Source of the DNA: Propionibacteriaceae bacterium
GTDB taxonomy: Bacteria > Actinomycetota > Actinomycetes > Propionibacteriales > Propionibacteriaceae
Assembly (NCBI GenBank): GCA_025923975.1
Contig: JAICEV010000040.1
Coordinates: forward strand, 1-13,453
Length of the DNA stretch: 13,453 nucleotides
Direction of reading: 5' to 3'
Each line of letters starts with the position of its first letter. The stretch's first letter is position 1. The notes below the pieces were generated by a model. It saw nothing but the letters and a program-made list of their open reading frames with translations. It searched no databases and had not been told where the DNA came from. Below, one piece after another: positions 1-8,736 of this stretch. A program made the translations under genes and the position numbers.

Positions 1-569
1 AGGAGCAGAAGCGCAACAACTTCGAGTACTACGATCCGATCACCACAGGCGATTCCACACTGTCCGCCATCGTGCAGTCGATCATCGCCGCCGAGGTCGG
101 ATACCGGGAGCTGGCGCTCCGTTACTTCTACAATTCGCTATTTGTCGACCTGGCCGATCTGCACGGAAATGTTGCCGATGGCGTACATGTGGCCTCCACC
201 GGCGGCGTCTGGAACATCCTGGCCTACGGGTTCGGCGGCATGCGTGACTACAACGGGATTGTTACCTTCGACCCCCGGCTGCCTGAGTCGTGGGCGGGCC
301 TGACGTTCCAGATCACACTCCGTGGCACTCGGATTAAGGTGCATGTGACGAGCGTCGAAATTGGCTTCACCGTCGTCGAGGGCGAGAGCGCCGAGCTAGC
401 CATTCGTGGCGAGCGATTCACGGTGTCTGCTGGCATGCCAGTGCAGGTCCGATTGGCCGACCAAGGGTCCAGCATCGATGGCCCGCTCCCGTCCAAGACA
501 GTTGATCGACGTCCTGATGGAACGCTGATCACTGCTTCGGTGCCGCAAGCGGTGGGCTTGGGTCGCTAG
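1..569 (+). CDS. Glycoside hydrolase family 65 protein (disaccharide phosphorylase/hydrolase), C-terminal part
   Basis: This is the 3' end of a gene whose start lies left of the window. It is open from base 3, ends at TAG 567-569 and supplies about 188 residues. The text NFEYYDPITTGDSTLSA, then AAEVGY, DLADLHGN, DGVHVASTGGVWN and GFGGMRDYNG, is the characteristic end of the GH65 (alpha/alpha)6 barrel. The FDPRLPESW stretch leads into the C-terminal beta-sandwich, and the last ~45 residues are a variable tail. GH65 enzymes phosphorolyse or hydrolyse alpha-glucosides such as trehalose, maltose or kojibiose in the cytoplasm. The catalytic glutamate and the specificity loops are upstream and not visible, so the substrate cannot be named. 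In many actinobacteria such genes sit beside a beta-phosphoglucomutase gene, which may lie just outside the window. Family assignment is firm and substrate is open. Confidence 0.9.
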   Translation, partial: EQKRNNFEYYDPITTGDSTLSAIVQSIIAAEVGYRELALRYFYNSLFVDLADLHGNVADGVHVASTGGVWNILAYGFGGMRDYNGIVTFDPRLPESWAGLTFQITLRGTRIKVHVTSVEIGFTVVEGESAELAIRGERFTVSAGMPVQVRLADQGSSIDGPLPSKTVDRRPDGTLITASVPQAVGLGR

Positions 570-590
570 TGTCGCGTGTACCAACATGAC

Positions 591-609
591 TGCAAGCTGT
601 CAGCTTGCA
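591..609. promoter_or_regulatory. Perfect 19-base palindrome, probable operator (distal copy)
   Basis: TGCAAGCTGTCAGCTTGCA consists of 9-base arms that are exact reverse complements around a single T. It lies 22 bases before the preferred start of the XRE regulator gene and shares the half-site GCTTGCA with a second palindrome at 612-629. Paired dyads in front of an XRE gene are the usual layout of an autoregulatory operator. The binding protein is inferred, not shown. Confidence 0.6.
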
Positions 610-611
610 TT

Positions 612-629
612 TGCTTGCAATTGCAAGCA
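612..629. promoter_or_regulatory. Perfect 18-base palindrome, probable operator (proximal copy)
   Basis: TGCTTGCAATTGCAAGCA is a perfect dyad ending two bases before the ATG at 632. Its centre is about 20-21 bases from the centre of the 591-609 palindrome, close to two helical turns, so two dimers could bind on the same face. Because it abuts the start codon, bound protein would block transcription initiation or early elongation. A TATGAT at 640-645 could be a -10 element, but it would place the transcript start inside the apparent coding region, so the promoter remains uncertain. Confidence 0.6.
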
Positions 630-631
630 CA

Positions 632-1099
632 ATGGTGAATATGATACGACTCCGGAGTCCCAAGATTAGCGAGCAGCTTGGTTCGCTTGGTGAGTTCATA
701 GCCAGCCAGCGCCGTACGGCTCAGATGTCGGTGCGTCAGCTCGCCGCGCAGACAGGCATCTCCAACCCGTATCTGAGTCAGATCGAGCGCGGACTCCGCA
801 AGCCGTCGGCCGAAGTGTTGCTGCAGCTGTCAAAGGCTTTGCGTATCTCCGCCGAGTCCTTGTACGTCCGTGCCGGAATCCTGGATCCGGATGATCACCC
901 TGGCACACCGGTGGAGATGGCCGTGCTCGCAGACATGGCGATCACCGAGCGGCAGAAGCGCGTTCTCATCGACGTGTACACCTCGTTCCTCAGGGAGAAC
1001 GAGAAAACGGCGACCGATGCGGGAAACCTCAAAACCACCAAGCCGGACCCAAGCGAGGAAGAGGAAGTGATGCCTCGCAAGGAAGTCCCGACGACCTAA
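632..1099 (+). CDS. XRE-family helix-turn-helix transcriptional regulator
   Basis: The product is a 155-residue cytoplasmic DNA-binding protein. Residues ~20-75 form an HTH_XRE domain: GEFIASQRRTAQMSVRQLA, then TGISNPYLSQIERGLRKPS with the recognition helix, then the AEVLLQLSKALRISAESLY helices. Residues ~90-125 are a second helical segment and the C-terminus is acidic then basic (EEEE, then MPRK). The ISNPYLSQIERGLRKPSAEVL core closely resembles the small XRE regulators that sit upstream of hbhA in mycobacteria (Rv0474-type); no hbhA homologue follows here. Start choice is uncertain: ATG 632, GTG 635 and ATG 641 are all in frame without a clear ribosome site, and a TTG at 605 would lie inside an operator palindrome. 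Likely autoregulated through the dyads at 591-629. Confidence 0.85.
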   Translation: MVNMIRLRSPKISEQLGSLGEFIASQRRTAQMSVRQLAAQTGISNPYLSQIERGLRKPSAEVLLQLSKALRISAESLYVRAGILDPDDHPGTPVEMAVLADMAITERQKRVLIDVYTSFLRENEKTATDAGNLKTTKPDPSEEEEVMPRKEVPTT

Positions 1100-1113
1100 C
1101 CAACAGACGACCC

Positions 1114-1169
1114 CTCACGCCCCACCTCCTTGCTCGCGCCCCCCGCGGGCAAGAGAGGTGGGGCGTGAG
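1114..1169 (+). terminator. Long GC-rich hairpin, probable terminator between convergent genes
   Basis: A 15-base arm at 1114-1128 (CTCACGCCCCACCTC) is the exact reverse complement of 1155-1169. The stem continues inward with CTTGC 1129-1133 against GCAAG 1149-1153 after a one-base bulge, plus a few more pairs, giving more than 20 base pairs. It starts 14 bases after the XRE stop codon. There is no T-run on either side, which is common for actinobacterial terminators. It could serve both the XRE gene and the converging typA transcript. Confidence 0.65.
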
Positions 1170-1396
1170 TTCGCCTCCCCCCGGGCTGACCTATACCTTC
1201 AGTTCCAAATCGACGGGCTATGTCGTGTCTACGGTGGGGAAGGGCCGAAGCTGCAGAGCGACAACGAGAACATCCTCACCGATCGGCTGGCCACATTGCG
1301 GGTTTGCGACGGGTCGTGACCGACTTGTGTCGAAGCTCGCAGTGGCAGATCACGAAATGGGAACGGCAGCCTCGGCCCTCGCCGACTGGGTTGCCA
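1170..1396. other. Intergenic stretch with a possible short gene remnant
   Basis: No convincing gene is seen between the hairpin and the typA stop. One plus-strand frame reads through 1158-1319 and gives a natural-looking peptide (LYLQFQIDGLCRVYGGEG, then a run ending TDRLATLRVCDGS) before TGA 1317-1319. The composition there is less GC-rich than the neighbouring genes. The peptide could be a remnant of a decayed or transferred gene, but no family is recognised. The other frames give only low-complexity arginine/serine-rich text. Confidence 0.3.
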
Positions 1397-3259
<1,863 letters not shown>

Positions 3260-3296
3260 GCAGAAACACTCTCTTCGGGCAGTGGGCAACCCGGCG

Positions 3297-3302
3297 AGTG
3301 TA
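3297..3302 (-). promoter_or_regulatory. typA: Candidate -10 element for typA
   Basis: On the minus strand TACACT matches the actinobacterial TANNNT -10 pattern in the 71-base gap before typA. A CTGTCC 19 bases upstream is a weak -35. Transcription would start near 3290, about 30 bases before the GTG at 3259, leaving room for the GAGAG ribosome site. It is a pattern match only. Confidence 0.3.
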
Positions 3303-3330
3303 CTTGGGCCTCATCGCGCCCGGACAGCGG

Positions 3331-6300
3331 TCAGTGCCTGGTTGAGGTGGGTTCGTACCGGCAGGTGGTGCCGGTACGGATAGTGCGATCGAGGTGAGCA
3401 CCGAGCTCGGGATGAGCATCGGTGATGCGGTGAATGGCGTCGCGGATGCGGGCCGTGACCGCCTTCCGGGCGCGTTCCGCCGCAGCGTTGCCGAATCGGC
3501 GCGGCATCCCGCCTGGTCGGGTGGCGTGACGGAGCTCGGCGAGGAGCCGTTCGCGTTCATCGGTGGCCCGTTGGTGGCGGGCTAGATCGGAGTGTTGATC
3601 AGCCATCGCAAGGTCGTCGTCCAGTTGAGCAAGGCGCCGCCGGTAGGCGAGGAGCGCGGTGTGGTCGAGTACCGGTTCGGTTGCTCCGGTGTGTGCGAGA
3701 TGGGAAGCCCCGCCGCCGGCGAGGGTGAGGGCGGAAACGTCGGTCCCCGGATGGGCGAGCAGCGTGGCGAGGTCATGCAGACCCTTGGTGTCGCGAAGAA
3801 ACGCCGTGTGTCCCCGATAGCTGGCCTGCCACATGTCGCCGACACGTTGCAACCTTGCGGTATCGCTGTCCTCGAGGGTCTCGTCACTCCCAAAATTCCT
3901 GAGTGCGCGCCAGGTTTCGGCCTCCCACGCGCGAGCGCCGAGCTGGCGGTGGATTTCGAGAGCCTGCTCCAGTCGCTGGCGGGCCGCTTCGGTCTGGTCG
4001 AGTGCTGCGTGCAGGAGCCCGACACGGTGGGCGTGCGCGCCCATGTAGCAGACCAGCGCGCCGTTGACCGCGCACGTGTCAGCCACGGGAAGCAAGTCAT
4101 CGAGAAGGCGCTGGCACAGCTGGTGGTCGCGCAACGCGATCGCGGCGGTGGCCATCTCGCCGATAAAGACCGACCACAGGTACGAGCGGTCCGCGCGCCA
4201 GTCGTCAAGTGCGAGCACAGTGTTGAGCTCGCGCCGCGCAGCGTCCAGGTCGCCAGCGCGGGCGTAAAACCCGGCAGCGACGGCGTGCGCGTGAGCGTGT
4301 GCGCCGATCCACCAGCGCACCGCATCGGCAGCCATTTCGCGCAGCTCGGCAGGCTGGTTGCGGGCTCGGACGACCTCGAGCCGTTGCGACATGCGTACGT
4401 TGCCGACATCAGTGTCCCCGACAGCCTCGCCGAGCACGGCGGCCTCGGCCGAGAGCCGTTCCCCGGCGTCGATGTCGCCGTCGAGCAGCGCAAGCGCGGC
4501 TTGCCGGGTACGCAGCAAATAGTTGTGGCGGGGTTGGCGTAAGCGCTCGGAGAAGTACGCATACTCGGCGAAAGTGGCGCGGAAGGCGGGAGAGCCGTTC
4601 TCCAGCTGCGCGGTGGCTGACAGCAGCAGCGCCTGAGCCTGTCGTTCCGGATCGTTAACCTGCCTGGCAAGGTCGCCGATCGCGGCGGCGATCTCGGCAC
4701 GGGCGCTGGCAGTGCCGGGCGTCCAGCGCGTGTCATGTTGGGCAAGCAGGCAGCTAGCCAGCGTGGCCGGGTCGTCAAGGACACGTGCAATGCGGACTGC
4801 CTCGTCGGCCAGCGATCCGGCACGCGGACGATCGGCCGGCACCGAGTGCTGCAGCTGGCGGGCGAGCGCAGCGGTCACCTTTGCCTCCAGCGTTGTGCCG
4901 GTGCCCTTGAGGGCATCGCGGGTGCTGCCAAGCACCTCGATGAGATCGCCGCGGGGCATGGCGAAGCGCGAGTCCAGCCGGTCCAAGCCGAGTGCTACCG
5001 CGGCGAGGAGCTCAGCCTGGCCGGCGGCGGTGGCGCGGGTCCACGCGGTCTCCAGCAGTGCCTGCGCCTGGACAGCGTTGCCGCCGCGCAACCGGAGTTC
5101 GGCTTCGTCTGTGAGCAGCCTGATCAGCACGGTCTCAGGCAGCGACTCGCCGCCTCTGGCGACCGCGGACCGCAGCCGAGTGAGGTGGCCGGCGGCCTCG
5201 ACGAAGGCAAACCGCACGGCGTCGGCCCGCGCCGCGGACTGCGCCCAGAGAACGGCGGCTGCTGTGTCGGTCGCCGGAATGGCGGCGGTGAAGTGGTACG
5301 CCAGCTCGGCCGCGAAGACCGGGCTGCCGCGCTCGTGGCGGCCCAGCAGCGCGGTCGCGACCCGGTGGTGCAACGCCAACCGGCGCGCCGGCGCGAGCCC
5401 GGCGTAGAGGGTCTCTCGATACAGGTCGTGGACGAACCGGGTGCCATGGTCTGGGTCGCGGGTCGAGGTGAGGATGCGGGCAGCGACGGCCTCCTCGGTC
5501 AACGCCGCGACCTGGGTGGTGTCAAGGCGGGTCACCTCGGCGAGCACGTCGGGTAGCAGTGTGCCGCCAGCTACCGCCGCCACGTCGAGCAGCGTGGCAC
5601 AGCCGGGAGAGAGGCGGGCCAGCCGTCGGCCGATGACGTCACGGACGGCCGCCGGGACGTCGGTGGGGTTGCCTCCGGTGGCGAGCAGCTGGCACAGCTC
5701 ACGGGCGAAGAACGGGTGGCCGCCGCTGCGCTCGTGCACCACCGTCGCACAGTCATCCCTGGCCGCCGCTCCGGTCACTGCCCGGACAAGGTCGGCGACT
5801 TCGTCGCCGGACAGCCCTTGCAATGGTACGAGTTCGGCCGCACTGGCCAGGTCGCCAAGGATTCCCGCGATGTTGGGCGGCAGCTCCTCCGGCCGGTATG
5901 CGCCAACCAGCAGCAACGCGCCGGAGCGAGGCTGGTGTGAGACGAATCGCAACAGATCCATAGTGGACGGATCGGCCCACTGCAGGTCGTCCAGAAACAC
6001 AACGACCGGCCTATCAACGGCAGCGCGATGCAGCAGCTGTGCCGCCGAGTCGAGTACGCGTACCCGGTCGGCAGGATCGGAGCGAACCGGGGATGAGTCG
6101 GTGGGCAAGTCCGGCACGATCGCCGCGAGCTCAGGCCGCACCGCCTCACGCAGGTCGATGCGCTGGTCGAGCAACGACCGCAGGGCCTGGGTCCACGGCC
6201 ACCACGCCGGCGCCTGGTCGCCGTTCCAGCAGCTACCCCAGAGCACCGTGCCGACATCTGCGGCGATCTGGTCGGCGAACCGTGTCAGCAGTGCCGTCTT

Positions 6301-6435
6301 GCCGATCCCGGCCTCACCAATCACCAGCACCAATCCCACCCAGCCGGAGATGGCGCTCTTCGGTGGCGCGGCAACGGCCTGGTAGGCAGCGGCCAGCCGA
6401 TTCAGTGGCTCTTTTCGGCCGACGAATGCGGGCAC
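3331..6435 (-). CDS. Large AAA ATPase of the LAL/STAND type without a LuxR domain
   Basis: The product is a 1034-residue cytoplasmic signal-transduction ATPase. An AAA_16 domain starts with the motif FVGRKEPLNRL and has Walker A GEAGIGKT at residues 40-47 and Walker B VVVFLDDLQWAD at 144-155. After it comes a winged-helix-like region, then a long alanine-rich helical region (~350-880) that looks like TPR-type repeats. The next part reads DTKGLHDLATLLAHPGTDVS. Then come a predicted coiled coil (YRRRLAQLDDDLAMAD, ~925-975) and a basic tail, RARKAVTARIRDAIHRI followed by HPELGAHLDRTIRTG (~988-1026). LAL regulators normally end in a LuxR helix-turn-helix with a GLTxRE motif, and none is present. 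The GTG start has GGGAG nine bases upstream (6445-6449). The gene is divergent from the methyltransferase, with 115 bases between starts. Ligand and target are unknown; a regulatory role is inferred. Confidence 0.85.
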   Translation of the reverse strand: MPAFVGRKEPLNRLAAAYQAVAAPPKSAISGWVGLVLVIGEAGIGKTALLTRFADQIAADVGTVLWGSCWNGDQAPAWWPWTQALRSLLDQRIDLREAVRPELAAIVPDLPTDSSPVRSDPADRVRVLDSAAQLLHRAAVDRPVVVFLDDLQWADPSTMDLLRFVSHQPRSGALLLVGAYRPEELPPNIAGILGDLASAAELVPLQGLSGDEVADLVRAVTGAAARDDCATVVHERSGGHPFFARELCQLLATGGNPTDVPAAVRDVIGRRLARLSPGCATLLDVAAVAGGTLLPDVLAEVTRLDTTQVAALTEEAVAARILTSTRDPDHGTRFVHDLYRETLYAGLAPARRLALHHRVATALLGRHERGSPVFAAELAYHFTAAIPATDTAAAVLWAQSAARADAVRFAFVEAAGHLTRLRSAVARGGESLPETVLIRLLTDEAELRLRGGNAVQAQALLETAWTRATAAGQAELLAAVALGLDRLDSRFAMPRGDLIEVLGSTRDALKGTGTTLEAKVTAALARQLQHSVPADRPRAGSLADEAVRIARVLDDPATLASCLLAQHDTRWTPGTASARAEIAAAIGDLARQVNDPERQAQALLLSATAQLENGSPAFRATFAEYAYFSERLRQPRHNYLLRTRQAALALLDGDIDAGERLSAEAAVLGEAVGDTDVGNVRMSQRLEVVRARNQPAELREMAADAVRWWIGAHAHAHAVAAGFYARAGDLDAARRELNTVLALDDWRADRSYLWSVFIGEMATAAIALRDHQLCQRLLDDLLPVADTCAVNGALVCYMGAHAHRVGLLHAALDQTEAARQRLEQALEIHRQLGARAWEAETWRALRNFGSDETLEDSDTARLQRVGDMWQASYRGHTAFLRDTKGLHDLATLLAHPGTDVSALTLAGGGASHLAHTGATEPVLDHTALLAYRRRLAQLDDDLAMADQHSDLARHQRATDERERLLAELRHATRPGGMPRRFGNAAAERARKAVTARIRDAIHRITDAHPELGAHLDRTIRTGTTCRYEPTSTRH

Positions 6436-6482
6436 ACCAGCATTCTCCCGGGGCGTGGAACGCGGGCCAAGGTGCTAGCCGG

Positions 6483-6511
6483 TTTCTGGCGGAGCCGCCC
6501 GATTTCTGGCG
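6483..6511. repeat. Direct repeat TTTCTGGCG in the divergent intergenic region
   Basis: TTTCTGGCG occurs at 6483-6491 and again at 6503-6511, a 20-base offset or about two helical turns. It lies between the divergent ATPase and methyltransferase genes. The geometry fits binding of a regulator to one face of DNA, but nine bases repeated twice can also be chance. Confidence 0.35.
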
Positions 6512-6550
6512 CGTACCAGGTATCAATGGCATCCATTAGGAGAAAGCGGC

Positions 6551-7397
6551 ATGACCAGCGCATTCAATCCGGAGCAGTACAAGATCACCACTCGAGCGCA
6601 GTGGGAGGACGCCGCCGAGGCTTGGCACCGGTGGGGGCCAGTCATCGAAGACTGGCTCGCGGATGCCACCGAGCGGATGCTCGACGCGGCCCGCGTTACC
6701 GGCGGCAGTCGGGTGCTCGACGTAGCCGCCGGCGCCGGCGGACAAAGCATTGCCGCTGCACGGCGTGCGGGCGCAGGCGGGTATGTCTTGGCCACTGACA
6801 TCTCACCGACCATCCTGGAGTATGCGTCGAAGGCTGCCTCCAACGCCGGCCTGAGCACGATCGCCACCCAGGAGCTCGATGGCGAACGGCTTGACGTCGA
6901 GGAGGGCGGATTCGACGCGGTCATCTCCCGGGTCGGGCTCATCTACTTCCCAGATCAGCAGGCCGCCCTGTCCGGCATGCTCCGAGCATTGCGTCCCGGC
7001 GGGCGTTTGTCCGCGGTGGTGTACTCCACCGCCGATCGCAACGGATTCTTCGCCATACCGGTTGGCATCATCCGCCGTCGCGCCCAGCTGCCCCCACCGG
7101 TGGCTGGGCAGCCCGGCCCGTTCAGCCTCGGCGCGCCTGGCGTCGTTGAAGCCGCTCTTGTGGCCGCCGGATTCCGAGACGTCGCCGTCGAGACGGTGCC
7201 ATCACCGGTGCGGATGGCCAGCTCTGCTGACTGTGTCGCCTTCGAACGTGAGTCGTTCGGTGCGCTGCACCAGATGCTCTCCGGCCTCTCCGAATCCGAC
7301 CGGGAGGACGCCTGGCGAGATCGGCCAGGCCCTCGCCCAGTGGCCGGACGGGTTTGTAGGCCCGTGCGAGATGCTCGTCGTGTCCGGCGCTCGGTGA
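6551..7397 (+). pseudogene. Class I SAM-dependent methyltransferase, frameshifted near the 3' end
   Basis: The ATG at 6551 is preceded by AGGAGA (6538-6543) seven bases upstream, the best ribosome site in the window. The product carries motif I VLDVAAGAGG (residues 55-64), ATDIS with the ribose-binding aspartate D83, GGFDAVISRVGLIYFPD (motif II region) and LRALRPGGRLSAV (motif III), as in UbiE/Coq5-like enzymes. The frame breaks around 7313-7320. Up to SDREDAW the first frame fits; afterwards the +1 frame gives EIGQALAQWPDGFVGPCEML, then VVSGAR and TGA at 7395-7397, the expected family ending. Reading straight on instead yields arginine/proline-rich text to 7600 that overruns the next gene. 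One inserted base (for example C7316) or a two-base deletion explains this. Repaired length is about 281 residues. The substrate is unknown. It is divergent from the AAA ATPase, which may regulate it. A sequencing error cannot be excluded. Confidence 0.8.
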
Positions 7398-7403
7398 TGC
7401 GAA

Positions 7404-7425
7404 ACGGCAGTGTTGGCACTGCCGT
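7404..7425 (+). terminator. Hairpin after the methyltransferase
   Basis: ACGGCAGTG (7404-7412) pairs perfectly with CACTGCCGT (7417-7425) around a four-base loop TTGG. It begins six bases after the TGA that ends the frameshift-corrected methyltransferase. No T-run follows. Its position supports 7397 as the true end of that gene. Confidence 0.6.
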
Positions 7426-7438
7426 CAGAGCACCGGAA

Positions 7439-7469
7439 TTGCCCTCGAGGCTTCCGCGACCCGTAACCT
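7439..7469 (+). promoter_or_regulatory. Candidate leaderless promoter of the DUF697 GTPase gene
   Basis: TTGCCC (7439-7444), a 19-base spacer and TAACCT (7464-7469) precede the ATG at 7477 by seven bases. Transcription would therefore start at or next to the A of the ATG. There is no ribosome binding site, which agrees with a leaderless mRNA, a common class in actinobacteria. Confidence 0.45.
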
Positions 7470-7476
7470 TGGCCAT

Positions 7477-8658
7477 ATGGCGGGCAGCACCGACTGGTTC
7501 CGAGATTCGTTCCGTGCCGAGTACGACAAGCAGAGCGCGGCCATCGGGCGGTTCAACCTCGCGATCTTCGGAAAGACCGGAGTCGGCAAGTCCACCTTGA
7601 TCAATGCGATCTTCGGCGAGGAGGTGGCGCGTACCGGTATCGGTGAGCCGGTCACCCGCGGCAGCCACCTCTATCTGGACAAGGTCGGCCACCTAGGCAT
7701 TGTCGATACCCAAGGCCTGGAGGTGGGCAAGGACAACAAGCAGATTCTGTCCGAGCTCGACAAGGCGATGACCCAGATGCGCCAGCTCCCGCTGTCTGAG
7801 CAGATCCACGTTGCCTGGTACTGCCTCCGCGGCATGGACCGGCGCTTCGAGGAGGCAGAGGCCGATTTCGTCCGTCGGCTCGACGGGATGGGCTTACCAG
7901 TGATCGTGGTATTGACGCAGGTGCCCATGCGAGGTGGCTACTTCCATCCGGACGCCGTGCTGCTGGCCGAGCAGATCATCGCCAAACAGCTGCCTATCGT
8001 CTCGGGGCGGCCGTTCATGACGTACGCCAAGGCGGACGAATTCGCCGGCCAGCACGCGTATGGGCTCAAAGAACTCCTCGATGCCACCTTTCGCGTTGCG
8101 CCCGAAGGTGTTCATGGGGCTCTCGTCGCAGCGCAAGAAATCGATCATGCGCGGAAGGCGCAGGAAGCGAACAAGTACATAAGCGCGGCCGTTGCCAGTG
8201 CTGCTGCTGCTGCCGCGACGCCGATCCCGTTCTCATCTGCCGCGTTACTGGTGCCGATCCAACTTGGCATGATGTCCCGGATCGCCCAGATCTACAAGAT
8301 CAAGTTCGAGCGGGCCGCATTGATGGCGATAGCTGCCACTACGGCCGCGACGCAGCTAGGTCGGGCGACTTTCACCAGCTTGATCAAGATGATCCCTGGA
8401 GCCGGAACCGTCGTCGGTGGTGTCATCGGAGCCGGGGTAGCGTCGACCTTCACCTACGCCATGGGCCAGGCCTGGCTGACACTGTGTCAGCGAGTGGTGA
8501 AAGGCAAGCTGGGCACCGCCGGCACGGTCGTCGACAATGACGAACTCCGCGAGGCCTTCATGGAGGAGTTCCGGAAGCAGATCAAGGTTGGGCGCAAGGA
8601 GCTGCGTGCAGCGTCCGAGGCTGATCCCAATCTGACTGATTCTCCGAAGCGGCGCTAG
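7477..8658 (+). CDS. P-loop GTPase with C-terminal DUF697-like membrane domain
   Basis: The product has 393 residues. The N-terminal half is an Era/YfjP-like G domain: FNLAIFGKTGVGKSTLINAI with the P-loop at residues 32-40, T60 as a likely switch I threonine, and DTQG at 77-80 (G3). The usual G4 (N/T-K-x-D) reads TQVP at 147-150 in VIVVLTQVPMRGG, so the lysine and the guanine-selecting aspartate are absent. YAKA at 183-186 may be G5. Residues ~232-335 form an alanine/glycine-rich hydrophobic block (SAAVASAAAAAATPIPFSSA, then IPGAGTVVGGVIGAG) typical of DUF697, probably membrane-associated. The C-terminus is charged. Similar proteins occur widely in bacteria and their role is not settled. The gene follows the methyltransferase terminator and probably has its own promoter. 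The family is confident and the cellular role unknown. Confidence 0.85.
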   Translation: MAGSTDWFRDSFRAEYDKQSAAIGRFNLAIFGKTGVGKSTLINAIFGEEVARTGIGEPVTRGSHLYLDKVGHLGIVDTQGLEVGKDNKQILSELDKAMTQMRQLPLSEQIHVAWYCLRGMDRRFEEAEADFVRRLDGMGLPVIVVLTQVPMRGGYFHPDAVLLAEQIIAKQLPIVSGRPFMTYAKADEFAGQHAYGLKELLDATFRVAPEGVHGALVAAQEIDHARKAQEANKYISAAVASAAAAAATPIPFSSAALLVPIQLGMMSRIAQIYKIKFERAALMAIAATTAATQLGRATFTSLIKMIPGAGTVVGGVIGAGVASTFTYAMGQAWLTLCQRVVKGKLGTAGTVVDNDELREAFMEEFRKQIKVGRKELRAASEADPNLTDSPKRR

Positions 8659-8696
8659 CCCGATCCGCAGGCTTCAGCGGCACGCTGTTGGAGAAG

Positions 8697-8729
8697 TTGC
8701 TGACAAGCTAAGGCTTGCTCCAATACCCT
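8697..8729 (+). promoter_or_regulatory. Candidate leaderless promoter of the amylosucrase gene
   Basis: TACCCT (8724-8729) matches TANNNT and ends seven bases before the ATG at 8737, the same geometry as for the GTPase gene. TTGCTG at 8697-8702 is a possible -35 with a long 21-base spacer. A small dyad, CAAGC 8704-8708 with GCTTG 8713-8717, lies between them and could be an operator. No ribosome binding site is present. Confidence 0.4.
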
Positions 8730-8736
8730 GCGAGCG

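Noticed and set aside
3592..4542. Plus-strand 316-codon frame opposite the helical-repeat part of the ATPase
   Set aside because: No domain is recognisable and the opposite strand is continuous real coding sequence.
5441..6385. Long plus-strand open frame (314 codons) opposite the AAA ATPase
   Set aside because: It is serine/arginine/alanine-rich text produced by the GC-biased codons of the opposite strand. The minus-strand ATPase has clear Walker motifs and a ribosome site, so this is a shadow.
7398..7600. Continuation of the methyltransferase frame past 7397
   Set aside because: The text is arginine/serine/proline-rich, runs over the hairpin, promoter and start of the GTPase gene, and the family-like C-terminus is in the +1 frame.
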